This document shows, piece by piece, positions 18,788 to 29,269 of a DNA stretch of 64,000 nt; position 1 is the stretch's first letter; every line of letters starts with the position of its first letter. Origin of the DNA: JAEXOD01 sp964652025. GTDB lineage: Bacteria; Bacteroidota; Ignavibacteria; Ignavibacteriales; Melioribacteraceae. The stretch spans positions 93,014 through 157,013 of the forward strand of contig CAZYZX010000009.1 of NCBI GenBank assembly GCA_964652025.1, given 5' to 3'. Below the pieces are notes generated by a model. That model did not search any database. It was not told the DNA's origin and saw only the letters and a program-made list of their open reading frames with translations. The position numbers and the translations under genes were made by a program.

Positions 18788-19450
18788 TTAATCTTGTAAA
18801 TAAATTTCTTCTGTTATTATAACTTCTCTTTTATCTACATTAAAATCAATTGCATCAGAGTGTTTTGCAAATAACACCATTGGAATTGTTGCAAATAAAA
18901 TCTTTAAATCTAAAATTAAGCTTTGATTATTTGCATAATAAAGGTCGTTTTCTATTAGGTTATTAATCCCTTTTAATCTGTTGCCATAAATTTGCCAATA
19001 ACCTGTTAAACCTGGTCTAAAATTTATTTCATTTCTTTTATTATATGCATCAATATCATATTTTTTTATTAATAACAAATCATCTATTGTTAATGGTCTT
19101 GGTCCTATTAAGGACATATCCCCCTTTAACACATTTATTAACTGCGGCAGCTCATCAAGCCCCGTATGACGCAAAAAACTACCAAAAGGAATTAAATGCT
19201 TCTTTAAATCCATTTTAATTAATGGATTTTTAACTGTACTTATTGAATTAGAATATAATGTTTTTAACTTTATTACCTTAAATTGCTTTTTTTCTAAAGT
19301 TAAAGCTCTATATTGTGAATAAAATGGAAATTCTTTTGATTGTATAAATATAATTAACGCAAACAATAAAATAACAGGCGCAAATATTACTAATAATATT
19401 GCAGAAAAAATGATATCAATTAGTCTTTTAGTTATATTTTTTATTTGCAT
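18788..19450 (-). CDS. Undecaprenyl-phosphate sugar transferase (WcaJ/RfbP type)
   Basis: The 220-aa protein has one N-terminal membrane segment (RLIDIIFSAILLVIFAPVILL) and then the bacterial sugar-transferase core. Its conserved motifs are TGLDELPQLINVLKGDMSLIG, RPL and FRPGLTGYWQIYGN. The family starts exopolysaccharide or glycan synthesis by moving a sugar-1-phosphate onto undecaprenyl phosphate. It is short because only the catalytic domain is present, without the four-helix N-terminal part. No other glycan genes are nearby. Confidence 0.88.
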   Translation of the reverse strand: MQIKNITKRLIDIIFSAILLVIFAPVILLFALIIFIQSKEFPFYSQYRALTLEKKQFKVIKLKTLYSNSISTVKNPLIKMDLKKHLIPFGSFLRHTGLDELPQLINVLKGDMSLIGPRPLTIDDLLLIKKYDIDAYNKRNEINFRPGLTGYWQIYGNRLKGINNLIENDLYYANNQSLILDLKILFATIPMVLFAKHSDAIDFNVDKREVIITEEIYLQD

Positions 19451-19562
19451 TAACTATTTCTAAATACTTTTAATTAATATTACAAAATTACTTTTAATTT
19501 AATTATATATTATTAAAAAATCAAAAAATTTTTTTTAGTTTTTTTTAAAATTTAAACAATTT

Positions 19563-20756
19563 TTACATAAAAACAAGTTCAACACAAGTGCCTTCATTCT
19601 TTTTACTATTAATTTTTATTTCAATATTATTTAGCTCGCAATATTTTTTAGATAAAGGCAACCCTAAACCATTTCCATCATAAGTTCGTGTATACCCTTT
19701 ATCTTCTTGGTTAAATGGTTTAAATATCTCGGGCAAATATTCCTCGCTAATTCCAATTCCTGTATCACATATTTTAAGCACTTGCTTTTCACTATTAATA
19801 ACAATGTTTATTTGACCATTTTCAGTAAACTTATATGCATTATCTATTAAATTTATAATAATTTGTTCAAAAGAATATTGGTCTAATTGCTTTAATATTT
19901 CTCCTTCAAACTGTTTTACTAAAACTAATCCCTTCATTTTAATCTTATGTTCAAAGTTCTTAAGAACATTTTCTACAGCCGTATTTACGTTTACAGTCTC
20001 AAATTTTGGGGTGTAGGTGCCAATTTGCACTTCAGACATATTTAATATTAATTCCACAGTTCTTATAATTCTTTCGCTACTTTGGTTTATTCTCTCAAAA
20101 TCTGTAATTAAATCACCAATACCGCGGTCTTCTAATTCCATTTTAAGAATTGATAGCGAGGTCATAATACCATTAAGTGGTGTTCTTATTTCGTGGGAAA
20201 TTTGTGCTAAAAATTGGGATTTTAATCTGTCAGAGCTTTCTGCCTTTTCTTTAGCAATATTTAATTCTTCTATAGTTTGTTTAAGCTTTTCTGTTCTTTC
20301 AATAACTAATCTTTCTAAATTTTCTTTATACTCTCTATTTTCTCTTAATAGCTCGCGCTTTTCTAAAGCCCTAAATACTGTTAACTCTAAATCATCAAAA
20401 TTTAAAATTGGCTTTTGGATAAATTCCCATGCACCATAATTCATTGCTAATACAGCATCTTTAATAACACCAGTACCCGATACTACAATAATTGGTGTTT
20501 CAGGGTCTTTTTTCGCAATATTTGATATAACTACATGCCCTCCAATACCTGGCATGTGTAAATCTACTAAAACTATATCTGGGTTAAAGCTTTCAAATAT
20601 CCTTAATCCTTCTTCTCCGTTATTAGCTGTTACTACTTCGCTATCATGGTCTTCAAATAAATACTTTAAGCTATTGCATAATCCTATATCATCATCAATT
20701 ATTAAAACCTTTACACCCTTTAAATCTCCAAATTTTACTTTACTAAACATAGTCAT
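19563..20756 (-). CDS. Hybrid REC-histidine kinase
   Basis: The 397-aa protein starts with a receiver domain (VKVLIIDDDIGLCNSLKYLF, phospho-acceptor Asp in VLVDLHMPG). A coiled coil follows near 130-175. The HisKA box is SQFLAQISHEIRTPLNG and the HATPase has NLIDNAYKFTENG, DTGIGISEEYLP and GNGLGLPLSKKY. There is no membrane segment. It is the last gene of a three-gene unit, 11 nt after the single-receiver gene. An input receiver joined to a kinase suits a relay intermediate. ATG 20750 is an alternative start. Confidence 0.92.
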   Translation of the reverse strand: MTMFSKVKFGDLKGVKVLIIDDDIGLCNSLKYLFEDHDSEVVTANNGEEGLRIFESFNPDIVLVDLHMPGIGGHVVISNIAKKDPETPIIVVSGTGVIKDAVLAMNYGAWEFIQKPILNFDDLELTVFRALEKRELLRENREYKENLERLVIERTEKLKQTIEELNIAKEKAESSDRLKSQFLAQISHEIRTPLNGIMTSLSILKMELEDRGIGDLITDFERINQSSERIIRTVELILNMSEVQIGTYTPKFETVNVNTAVENVLKNFEHKIKMKGLVLVKQFEGEILKQLDQYSFEQIIINLIDNAYKFTENGQINIVINSEKQVLKICDTGIGISEEYLPEIFKPFNQEDKGYTRTYDGNGLGLPLSKKYCELNNIEIKINSKKNEGTCVELVFM

Positions 20757-20767
20757 ATTTTTTATTA

Positions 20768-21145
20768 TTATATATTTTCTAACTTCTTTACAATTCTATT
20801 TTTTAATGTTTGCATATCTTCTACAGGTTTATAAAATATATCTTCTTCACTTACGGAAAACTTTTTAATTTCATCGTTTATACTATAATTTGAACTACCC
20901 GTATAAATAATACATTTTAAGTTTGGGCAAAGTTTTTTTGCTTCTGTAATAAATTCTTCACCATTTATGCCGGGTAATCTTAAATCTACTATTGCAGCAT
21001 CACAACAATTTTTACTTAAATATTCTAATGCTGCTTCACCCATCGAAAAAGAGAAACACTCAAAACCCTCATCTTCAAAATATAACTGAAGGTTAAACCT
21101 TAAGGTATCGTCATCATCTAATATTAATAATTTTTTCCCTTCCAT
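20768..21145 (-). CDS. Single-domain response regulator
   Basis: The 125-aa protein is a lone receiver (KLLILDDDDTLRFNLQLYF, predicted phospho-Asp in AAIVDLRLPGINGEEF, KPVED near the end) with no output domain. It lies 2 nt after the sensor kinase gene and just before the REC-kinase gene. It probably shuttles phosphate between the two kinases or acts by protein contact. Confidence 0.92.
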   Translation of the reverse strand: MEGKKLLILDDDDTLRFNLQLYFEDEGFECFSFSMGEAALEYLSKNCCDAAIVDLRLPGINGEEFITEAKKLCPNLKCIIYTGSSNYSINDEIKKFSVSEEDIFYKPVEDMQTLKNRIVKKLENI

Positions 21146-21147
21146 AG

Positions 21148-24100
21148 TTACAAAGGTAGTTTTATTATAAATTTAGTTCCTTTATTTATTTTGCTTTCAA
21201 ATTCCATTAAACCTTTATGGTTATTTGTTACTATCATATAAGATACACTTAAGCCTAAGCCGGTTCCTTCTCCTATTTCTTTTGTCGTAAAAAAAGGTTC
21301 AAATATTCTGTTTTTATATTTATCTGGAATTCCCGGTCCATTATCTTCTACTTCAATCCTTAAATATTTCTCTTCTTTTTTAGCTCGTAAATATATTGTA
21401 GGCGTTTTTTCATTATTATTTTCATCTCGCATAGCCTGAACTGCATTTCGTAACAAATTAAAAAGTACCTGCTGTATTTCTGTAACTGTTAGTTTAACTT
21501 CTGGTAAATTCTCATCTATCTCTTTTACAATTTTAATACTCCTAAAATCATATTTTTTCTTAAAGTCGTAATCATTATTTGCAAGCTCTAAAGTTTGTTC
21601 TAATAACGTATTTACATCAAATAAAACCATTTTAGATTCGCTTCGTCTACTAAATTGTAACATGTTTTTAATAATTTCTGATGCACGAGCCGAAGCATTT
21701 CGCATTGATTCTATTATTTCAAATATTTTCCGATTTTCAAAATACTTACTAATTAAATTTATATCAATACCTAAAGCTTCTGCTTCGTCAATATTTTTTT
21801 GTAATTCAGGGCTTACTCGTCTTAATATGTTCTGGCAACCCTGTACTATTGTACCTAAAGGATTATTAATCTCGTGCGCCATTCCTGCAGCAAGACCTGC
21901 GACACTTATCATCTTTTCGCTTTGTATCATTAATTGTTCTATATTTCTTGCTTTTGTTATATCTTCTATTAAGATAATACAACCCGTTCTATTAAATCGG
22001 TGGATTGGTGTAATTATATATTTTATGTGCTTTAGTTCCCCCTCTTCATCTACATCTGTAATTACTTGTTCAAAAAGAACTCTGTTTTGTATTGCGTTTG
22101 ATAATGGCTCACAGTTCTTTTTTAAGATTGGGAACATTTCAAATAAATTTTTATTGTTTGGCTCCAAATTTTCATTTAAAAATTTTGTTGCAGCAAGGTT
22201 ATATAATGTAACTTCCTTTTCTCGGTTAATTGAAATAAGCCCCACTGGTAAGGAGTCTATTATATGATTTACAAAATTCATCATCTCTATCATTTCATTT
22301 TCAAGGTTCTTTCGCTGTGTTATATCCCTTGCTATTAAATGAAATTCCCTTGGTAAGCCATGTTCATCATTTATTATATTTATAGTTGCTTCTAACCAAA
22401 TCTCTTTTCCCTCTTTTGTTTTGGCAGTATATATAAAGGTGTAAGTATTTTTTTCTATGTTATCTTTATTTGTAGATATATTTTCAACTTCATTAGTAAT
22501 AAAAAAGGACATACTTTTACCTAAAAGTTCTTCAGGTTCGTATCCCAATATACTTTTACATGAAGGAGAAACATACGTAAACTCACCATCCAAATTTTGC
22601 ACCATTATTATATCACTTGCATTTTCTGCAAGTAGTCTAAATTTTTCTTCGCTTTCTTTTAACTTTTCTAAAGTCTTTTTACGCTCTGTAATATCTGTCA
22701 TAACTCCTATTGAACCAATCACTTCACCTTTAGAATCTTTAACTGGAGCAGCACTTACCAAAATATCCATATATTTACCATCATAGCTCTTAAATTTTAT
22801 CTCATACTTTTCAGAAATCCCTTTTTGCCTATTTTTGTTACTCTCTATTATCTTTCCTTTTTCCTTTTCATCAGCTAGTAATTCATATCCTATTTTACCA
22901 ACAATTTCCTCAAATTTATATCCAAATAATTTTTCAAAACTTCTATTTACATATATTATTTTATCATCATTATCCACTTGTATTACAGCTTCGTTCATAT
23001 TATCCATTAATGTTCTATATAATTCTTCACTTTTCTTTAGCGCTTCTGCATTTGCTATTCTTTCACTAATATCAAGCCCATAACCTACTAAATATTCTTC
23101 ACCATTAGATATCATTTTAACACCAGTAAAATAATAGGGTATTTTTTCACCAGATTTTAGTATTAATTTTGCTTCAACCTCCGCTTTGCCTTCCTCAAAA
23201 GTCTTTGCCGTTTCCTTTAATACTTTATCTCTATCATCTTCATCAAACCAAGTAGACATATGCTTATCTTTAAGCTCTTCTGCTGTATACCCCGTTAATG
23301 TTTCATGGTTATTATTCCAGGTTTTTAAATAACCGTTCTTATCATATACATAAAAAATTCCTGGTACGCTATGCAATATCGTTTCGTTAAATAGTCTTTC
23401 CCTTTCTAATCCCTCTTCTGTTTGCTTTAGTGTAGTAATTTCTCTTAACGTTCCTATTATAGATATAACTTTACCATTTTCCCTTTGAAACACTTTTTCC
23501 TTTGCTATAAACCACCGCCAATTACCCTTTGCATCTTTCATTCTATATTGGTAATTATATATTGTACTATCATCATCATTAAATCTTCTATTAAAGTAAT
23601 CCAAAAATTGGTATTCATCATCCGGATGTAATATCTTACCATAAAATTTATTTAAATCATTAATAGCTTTGATGTCATAACCTAATATAGTTAACAAATT
23701 ACGGTTTGCATAAATGGTCTTATTATTAGTCGTATCGTTTATGTATATTACATCAGGTGTCTGCTCTGTTACTTTTTCTATAAATAATTGCTTTTCTTTT
23801 ATTTCATTTTCATATTGTTTTCTTTCTGTTATATCTCTTAAATGGCACAAATAAACTATCTTGCCACTAAAATCAATTTTGGTCATTGTAATTTCACAAA
23901 CAAATATTTCATTGTTTTTTTTGTAGTGTAACCATTCAAAAATTTTACTACCATATTTATCAACGTGTTCTTTATTTTCTAAAACGTACTCGTTAGATTT
24001 TTTCCTATTTTCTTGATATTCTGGTGATATATCGGCAAGGTTTTTACCAATTAATTCTTCTTCACTTTCAAATTTAAATAATTTAATTGCTGCACTATTA

Positions 24101-24780
24101 CAATCAATTATTTTTATATCATCATTTAGTAATAATATTGGAAAACTTGATTTTTCGTATAATAACCTAAATCTTTCTTCAGATGTTTTTAATAAACTTG
24201 TAGTTTTTCTTAATTCCTCTTCGCTTTGTTTTATTTTTTTTAGATTTTTTTCTGTTACTTGTAAATATAGGTTTACACCTATTGCCGTAACTATTGTTAT
24301 AAGTATTCTATCAAATATATGATTAAATGTAGTTTCATATTTATTAAAAGTTTTTACTAAACCATTAATCTCTAAATATCCTAAAAGTGATATAAACGAT
24401 ATAGTCCACACAACAGATAATAAATATCCCTTTTTACTAAGTAATAAACCGCTAACAACAATAATTCCTGGAATTGCATACAATATTGTATCATGAATGC
24501 CATTGTGGGTAAATGCCCTATAAAACGTAAAACCTTGTAAAATTATTACAACAAGTTTACTAGAAGTATCTATATAACCTTTTAATACAAGTAAATATGT
24601 AAAAAATAAAAGTATTAATACAAAAATAAATAAAGTAATAGAACCTGTTTCATTTTTAACTAATCTTTCTATTACAAATATAAAAAATCCTATAAAAATA
24701 CTTAGTATTATATAATAATTAATTTTTGCTTTTCTGTCTCTTTCTTCATCTTCAAAAAATGGAGGGTTAAAGAATTGCAT
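21148..24780 (-). CDS. Large membrane sensor histidine kinase with about six PAS domains
   Basis: The 1210-aa protein has several N-terminal membrane segments (about 20-185). A series of PAS modules then begins near residues 205, 330, 460, 590, 710 and 840. The dimerisation/phospho-acceptor helix is AGLAAGMAHEINNPLGTI, and the HATPase has NLLRNAVQAM, DNGPGIPDKYKNRIF and GTGLGLSVSYMIV. There is no periplasmic sensor domain, so signals are likely cytoplasmic or within the membrane. ATG 24780 follows GGGGATAT. It heads the phosphorelay operon 24780-19563. Confidence 0.93.
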   Translation of the reverse strand: MQFFNPPFFEDEERDRKAKINYYIILSIFIGFFIFVIERLVKNETGSITLFIFVLILLFFTYLLVLKGYIDTSSKLVVIILQGFTFYRAFTHNGIHDTILYAIPGIIVVSGLLLSKKGYLLSVVWTISFISLLGYLEINGLVKTFNKYETTFNHIFDRILITIVTAIGVNLYLQVTEKNLKKIKQSEEELRKTTSLLKTSEERFRLLYEKSSFPILLLNDDIKIIDCNSAAIKLFKFESEEELIGKNLADISPEYQENRKKSNEYVLENKEHVDKYGSKIFEWLHYKKNNEIFVCEITMTKIDFSGKIVYLCHLRDITERKQYENEIKEKQLFIEKVTEQTPDVIYINDTTNNKTIYANRNLLTILGYDIKAINDLNKFYGKILHPDDEYQFLDYFNRRFNDDDSTIYNYQYRMKDAKGNWRWFIAKEKVFQRENGKVISIIGTLREITTLKQTEEGLERERLFNETILHSVPGIFYVYDKNGYLKTWNNNHETLTGYTAEELKDKHMSTWFDEDDRDKVLKETAKTFEEGKAEVEAKLILKSGEKIPYYFTGVKMISNGEEYLVGYGLDISERIANAEALKKSEELYRTLMDNMNEAVIQVDNDDKIIYVNRSFEKLFGYKFEEIVGKIGYELLADEKEKGKIIESNKNRQKGISEKYEIKFKSYDGKYMDILVSAAPVKDSKGEVIGSIGVMTDITERKKTLEKLKESEEKFRLLAENASDIIMVQNLDGEFTYVSPSCKSILGYEPEELLGKSMSFFITNEVENISTNKDNIEKNTYTFIYTAKTKEGKEIWLEATINIINDEHGLPREFHLIARDITQRKNLENEMIEMMNFVNHIIDSLPVGLISINREKEVTLYNLAATKFLNENLEPNNKNLFEMFPILKKNCEPLSNAIQNRVLFEQVITDVDEEGELKHIKYIITPIHRFNRTGCIILIEDITKARNIEQLMIQSEKMISVAGLAAGMAHEINNPLGTIVQGCQNILRRVSPELQKNIDEAEALGIDINLISKYFENRKIFEIIESMRNASARASEIIKNMLQFSRRSESKMVLFDVNTLLEQTLELANNDYDFKKKYDFRSIKIVKEIDENLPEVKLTVTEIQQVLFNLLRNAVQAMRDENNNEKTPTIYLRAKKEEKYLRIEVEDNGPGIPDKYKNRIFEPFFTTKEIGEGTGLGLSVSYMIVTNNHKGLMEFESKINKGTKFIIKLPL

Positions 24781-24840
24781 ATATCCCCTAAAATTATATT
24801 CTAATAATATATTATCGAAAAAATTAAATTAAATTTAAAA

Positions 24841-24874
24841 TAAAAAATCCTCGTAATAAGTAACGAGGATTTGT
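24841..24874 (-). terminator. Terminator after glyS
   Basis: Read leftward, AAATCCTCGT and ACGAGGATTT form a perfect 10-bp stem with an 8-nt loop, followed by TTTTTTA. It lies about 20 nt beyond the glyS stop. Confidence 0.85.
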
Positions 24875-24892
24875 ATGTAATTAGTTCTATTT

Positions 24893-26386
24893 TTATCTTA
24901 ATTTTTTAGTTAAGTAATCTAGCAGGTCTGCAATTAGTATTCTTTCCTGCTGCATGCTATCTCTTTCCCGTACGGTAACAGTATTATCTTCTAAAGTTTG
25001 CGTATCTACCGTAATGCAAAATGGGGTACCAACTTCATCTTGTCTGCGGTATCTTCTGCCAACTGCGCCCTTATCATCATAAAATACACGCATATATGGT
25101 CTTAAATCCGCTTCAATTTTTCTTGCAATTTCTGGCATTCCGTCTTTATTTACTAATGGAAATATAGCCACTTTTATTGGCGCTAACTTTGGATGGAATT
25201 TCAAAACGGTTCTAATTTCCCCATTTACTTCTTCTTCGTTATATGCATCTATTAAAAATGCCATAAACGAACGACTTGCACCGGCAGATGTTTCTATTAT
25301 ATATGGAAAATATTTCTCTTTACTTTCCTCATCAAAATATTTCATGCTTTTGCCACTGTATTGCTCATGGCGGCTAACGTCAAAATCTGTACGGTTATGT
25401 ATTCCTTCAATTTCTCCCCAACCAAATGGAAATTCATACTCTATATCAGTTGCTTCTTTTGCATAGTGGGCTAATTTTTCCTTTGGATGGTCGTGATATC
25501 TTAACTTGCTTGGGGTCATGCCTAAAGATTTATACCACTCCATCCTTATTGCTTTCCAGCTATCGTAATGTTTTTTATCCTCACTCGGTTTAACAAAATA
25601 TTGCATCTCCATTTGTTCAAATTCCCTTGTGCGGAATAAAAAGTTTTTTGTGTTTATTTCGTTTCTAAATGCTTTACCAATTTGTGCTATTCCAAATGGT
25701 AGCTTTTGCCTGCTACTTCCTTGCACATTCAAAAAGTTAACAAATATTCCCTGTGCTGTTTCGGGTCTTAAATAAATAACATTCCCCTCTTGCTCAACAG
25801 GTCCTAAAAACGTTTTAAACATTAAGTTAAAACTTCTTGGCTCTGTAAAATTTCCTTTATTACCACACTGTGGGCAATTTATTATTTCTAATAATTTAAC
25901 TGCTAATGTTTTATTTTCTAATACTTTTTCAAAAGCTTCTGCTTTATTTTCACTTTTGCTAATTATCTCGTTTAATGCTTCGTTATCATTTTGTAATAAA
26001 GCATTTAAATCATCAAGTGCTTTTTCTTTCTTCTTATCTGCAATTAAGTCTGCTAAAGTATCAAGTCTAAATCTAGCTTTGCAACTTTTGCAATCTATCA
26101 TTGGGTCTGTAAAATTTTCCACATGGCCAGATGCTTCCCACACCTTAGGATGCATTAAAATTGCTGCATCTAATCCTTCCACATCTTCGCGGTAAGTCAT
26201 CGCTTTCCACCACTCTTCCTTTATATTTCGCAACAATTCTACTCCTAATGGTCCATAATCCCAGCAACCATTTAATCCACCATATATTTCGCTAGATTGA
26301 AATACAAATCCCCTCCTTTTGGCAAGTGATACCACCTTATCTACTATTCCGGTTTTTGCATTATTCTGTCCTATTTTACACCTCAC
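24893..26386 (-). CDS. glyS: Glycyl-tRNA synthetase (dimeric, eukaryote/archaeal-like type)
   Basis: The roughly 490-aa class II synthetase begins its recognisable part with SLAKRRGFVFQSSEIYGG. It continues with CWDYGPLGVEL (motif 1 region), FRNEINTKNFLFRTREFEQMEM (motif 2), ETSAGASRSFMAFLIDAY (motif 3) and a C-terminal anticodon-binding domain (LAPIKVAIFPL). A zinc site is seen as DCKSCKARF with INCPQCGNKG. The outer limit given is GTG 26386; the true start is unclear because no ATG lies in frame near the N terminus, and GTG at about 26335 is another option. The region upstream is shared with divergent lysA. Confidence 0.94.
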   Translation of the reverse strand: MRCKIGQNNAKTGIVDKVVSLAKRRGFVFQSSEIYGGLNGCWDYGPLGVELLRNIKEEWWKAMTYREDVEGLDAAILMHPKVWEASGHVENFTDPMIDCKSCKARFRLDTLADLIADKKKEKALDDLNALLQNDNEALNEIISKSENKAEAFEKVLENKTLAVKLLEIINCPQCGNKGNFTEPRSFNLMFKTFLGPVEQEGNVIYLRPETAQGIFVNFLNVQGSSRQKLPFGIAQIGKAFRNEINTKNFLFRTREFEQMEMQYFVKPSEDKKHYDSWKAIRMEWYKSLGMTPSKLRYHDHPKEKLAHYAKEATDIEYEFPFGWGEIEGIHNRTDFDVSRHEQYSGKSMKYFDEESKEKYFPYIIETSAGASRSFMAFLIDAYNEEEVNGEIRTVLKFHPKLAPIKVAIFPLVNKDGMPEIARKIEADLRPYMRVFYDDKGAVGRRYRRQDEVGTPFCITVDTQTLEDNTVTVRERDSMQQERILIADLLDYLTKKLR

Positions 26387-26613
26387 TATTTTTATATTTA
26401 ACTTACAAATATAATAAATTATTACTTTTTTTGTTTTGCATTTTGCTTTATTATATTATTTTTAAATAATATTAAGATTATTTGGTCTTTTTTTATTTTA
26501 CTATCTTGATATTTTTATAAATTATTTGTTAATTGTTTTTTAATTATTTTTTTTAGGAACTATTACCATTTTACATAAGGTTTTTAAATAAGTTATTTTA
26601 CTTGAGGCAAATT

Positions 26614-27888
26614 ATGAGTCTAATTGAATCAGACTTTTTTTATTACATTAATAACGAGCTTTATTGCGAAAACGTTAAAATTAATGATATTGTTGATGTA
26701 ACTGGCACACCCGTTTATATTTATAGTAAAAAGGCTTTTCAAAACCATTACAATATGTTTAATGATGCCTTTAAAGATATTAAACATACTATTTTTTACG
26801 CTTCTAAATCTAATTATAACTTAAATGTAATTAAAATTTTTGAAAGCCTTGGCGCTGGTTGCGACGTTAATAGCGAAGGCGAATTTATACGCGCACTAAA
26901 AGGTGGCTTTACTGCAGATAGAATTTTACTTACTGGCGTTGGTAAAACTTATCAAGAAATTAAAATGGGAATTGAACTTGGCGTTAAAATGATTAAAGCA
27001 GAAAGCTGGCAAGAGCTTGAAGCTATTAGCAATATTGCCTCTCAACTTAATAAAACTGCTCCTGTTGCTATTCGCGTTAACCCAAATGTAGACCCTAAAA
27101 CTCACCCTTATATTTCCACAGGATTAAAAGAAAATAAATTTGGCGTCCCTTATAAAGATGCACTTGATTATTACTTAAAAGCTAAGCAGCTACCTAATAT
27201 TGAAATTAAAGGTGTTGATATGCATATTGGCTCGCAAATTACCGTTATCGAGCCTTTTGTAGAAGCTATTAATAAAATGAAAGATTTAATTTTTAAGCTA
27301 AAAGAAAGTGGTATTGAATTAGAACATTTTGATATGGGTGGCGGTATGGGAGTTCCTTATAAAAACGAACCCTCTTTTTCTCCATTTAAACTTGCTGCCG
27401 CTCTTTTACCTATTTTTAAAGACCTAAATATGGAAATTTTCTTTGAACCGGGCAGATACTTAACCGCTAATGCTGGCGTTTTGGTTGGCACCGTTCTTTA
27501 TACTAAAGTTAATAACGATAAAAATTTTATTGTAACTGATACCGCCATGACAGACCTTTTGCGCCCAAGTATTTATAATGCTTATCACCACATTCAACCC
27601 GTTACTTATAAAAATACAGAGTCTATTGTTGCAGATATCGTTGGTCCTGTTTGCGAAAGTGGTGACTTTTTAGGCAAAGCGCGGGAAATTCCTAAACTTA
27701 ACCAAAACGATAGAATTGCTGTCCTTTCTGCAGGTGCTTATGGCATGGTTATGTCTTCTAACTATAACGGAAGACGTAGACCTCCGGAAATTATTGTTGA
27801 TGGCGATAAATACTATGTTACTCGCAGCAGAGAAACTTTTGATTATCTTTTATTCGATGAAACACTTGTTGAGGAATTACATCGATAA
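26614..27888 (+). CDS. lysA: Diaminopimelate decarboxylase
   Basis: The 424-aa protein starts at ATG 26614, which has the SD GAGG at 26604-26607; an in-frame TTG at 26602 is less likely. It is a fold-type III PLP enzyme, with the cofactor lysine (about Lys65) in FYASKSNYNL, the HIGSQI motif, the phosphate loop GGGMG, and GPVCESGDFLG with the catalytic Cys. It decarboxylates meso-diaminopimelate to lysine. It stands alone, followed by a terminator. Confidence 0.96.
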   Translation: MSLIESDFFYYINNELYCENVKINDIVDVTGTPVYIYSKKAFQNHYNMFNDAFKDIKHTIFYASKSNYNLNVIKIFESLGAGCDVNSEGEFIRALKGGFTADRILLTGVGKTYQEIKMGIELGVKMIKAESWQELEAISNIASQLNKTAPVAIRVNPNVDPKTHPYISTGLKENKFGVPYKDALDYYLKAKQLPNIEIKGVDMHIGSQITVIEPFVEAINKMKDLIFKLKESGIELEHFDMGGGMGVPYKNEPSFSPFKLAAALLPIFKDLNMEIFFEPGRYLTANAGVLVGTVLYTKVNNDKNFIVTDTAMTDLLRPSIYNAYHHIQPVTYKNTESIVADIVGPVCESGDFLGKAREIPKLNQNDRIAVLSAGAYGMVMSSNYNGRRRPPEIIVDGDKYYVTRSRETFDYLLFDETLVEELHR

Positions 27889-27910
27889 TAAATTTTGAAA
27901 TATACTAAAT

Positions 27911-27947
27911 AAAAAATCCCCAACTTTTTTAAAGTATGGGGATTTTA
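27911..27947. terminator. Bidirectional terminator between lysA and the sorting-domain gene
   Basis: AAAATCCCCA (27913-27922) pairs with TGGGGATTTT (27937-27946) across a 14-nt loop. T runs lie on both strands, so it serves lysA from the left and the converging secreted-protein gene from the right. Confidence 0.85.
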
Positions 27948-27966
27948 TTTATAATTACTTTTAAGC

Positions 27967-29208
27967 TTACTTTACTAAAACCATTTTTCTTATCATGCTA
28001 TTGTTGCCAGCCTCTATTTTATAAAAATAGATTCCACTATTTAGCTCGCTTCCATCAAATGATACACTATGTTTGCCGGCATTTTTATATCCCAAGTTAA
28101 ATAGTTTTATTTGCTGACCAATTGCATTATATACATATAAGTTAACATTTGCAGCTTCTGGTATGCTAAAGCTTATATTTGTTACTGGGTTAAATGGATT
28201 TGGATAATTTTGCTCTACATTAAATTTAATTGGCATATTTACATTTACTTCTGCTACACCACTATATGTAAAGTTACCATTGTTATCTATTTGTTTTAGT
28301 CTGTAATAATAAACTCCATTTACTGTTATTTCTTTATCTGTAAATGTATAATCTCTAACTACATTACTATTACCAAAACCATTTATAAATCCAATGTTTT
28401 TCCAATTAACTTTATCTAACGATTTTTCTACTTCAAATCCATAATTGTTAATCTCTGTTGCTGTTGACCAGTTTAAAACAACCACTTTATTTTGTATTGC
28501 CGCTGTAAAGGTGGATAGCTCAACAGGAAGTGCAGGATCAAAATTATTACTATCATTAGGATTAATACCACTCGTTAACTCAAAGCCAATACGATGATTT
28601 TCAAAAGTAATTGCACCACCTGTACTTGTATTTGTAAACAAATTACTTGGAGCTCCTGCACATATACTACCATTTGTCCAGTCCTCTTCAACATACCCTA
28701 CAACATAAATTTTAGTAGGAGTACCAATATCAGATCTTTTTATTCTAAGTTCCCAAAAACCACTTCCTTTCCAATTGCTTGTTGCAAAAGATGAATTTCC
28801 CCAAGCTGTTGAATAAACACGTCTATATTCACTATTATCAATAGTTTTAAAAGCATAATGATAATTTGCAGTAAATGGCAATGTAGGGTCATATCTCCAA
28901 GCTTCACCATCAGTTGTACCACTTCCATTTGTAGGGGTTGGGTTGGGGTCTGTATCTATATAAAGATGATAAACTCTGTCATTATCTGTAATGGAACCCG
29001 CCGGTGTAGTACCCGAAAACCCAAAGTATAAATAATCTGCATCCCAAGTAGCATAAAAATACGCATTTGTTCCAGATGTTGTATTAAACCTTTCATAAGT
29101 GGTATTAAAGTCATTAGTTCCATCTATCGTAATAGTATGATATGACTGTGCCAATAAAGGAAAAGTTGTAACAAGTAAAAACAAAACTATCTGTATAATT
29201 TTTTTCAT
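27967..29208 (-). CDS. Secreted protein with C-terminal sorting domain (type IX-like)
   Basis: The 413-aa protein has a signal peptide (MKKIIQIVLFLLVTTFPLLAQ). A beta-rich domain follows (about 22-210) that resembles carbohydrate-binding/DOMON folds. Next is an Fn3-like linker (PVELSTFTA, VVLNWSTATEINNYGFEVE) that is common in this lineage, and last the sorting module NYPNPFNPVTNISFSIPE to RKMVLVK. That module marks cargo for a type IX-like secretion route in Bacteroidota and Ignavibacteria. Ligand is unknown. ATG 29208 has the SD AGGAGG. Confidence 0.8.
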   Translation of the reverse strand: MKKIIQIVLFLLVTTFPLLAQSYHTITIDGTNDFNTTYERFNTTSGTNAYFYATWDADYLYFGFSGTTPAGSITDNDRVYHLYIDTDPNPTPTNGSGTTDGEAWRYDPTLPFTANYHYAFKTIDNSEYRRVYSTAWGNSSFATSNWKGSGFWELRIKRSDIGTPTKIYVVGYVEEDWTNGSICAGAPSNLFTNTSTGGAITFENHRIGFELTSGINPNDSNNFDPALPVELSTFTAAIQNKVVVLNWSTATEINNYGFEVEKSLDKVNWKNIGFINGFGNSNVVRDYTFTDKEITVNGVYYYRLKQIDNNGNFTYSGVAEVNVNMPIKFNVEQNYPNPFNPVTNISFSIPEAANVNLYVYNAIGQQIKLFNLGYKNAGKHSVSFDGSELNSGIYFYKIEAGNNSMIRKMVLVK

Positions 29209-29269
29209 AATAACCTCCTACGGTAAAAATTAATAAACTTTAAACAAAAAGAAAAAGTAAAAAGTTTAA

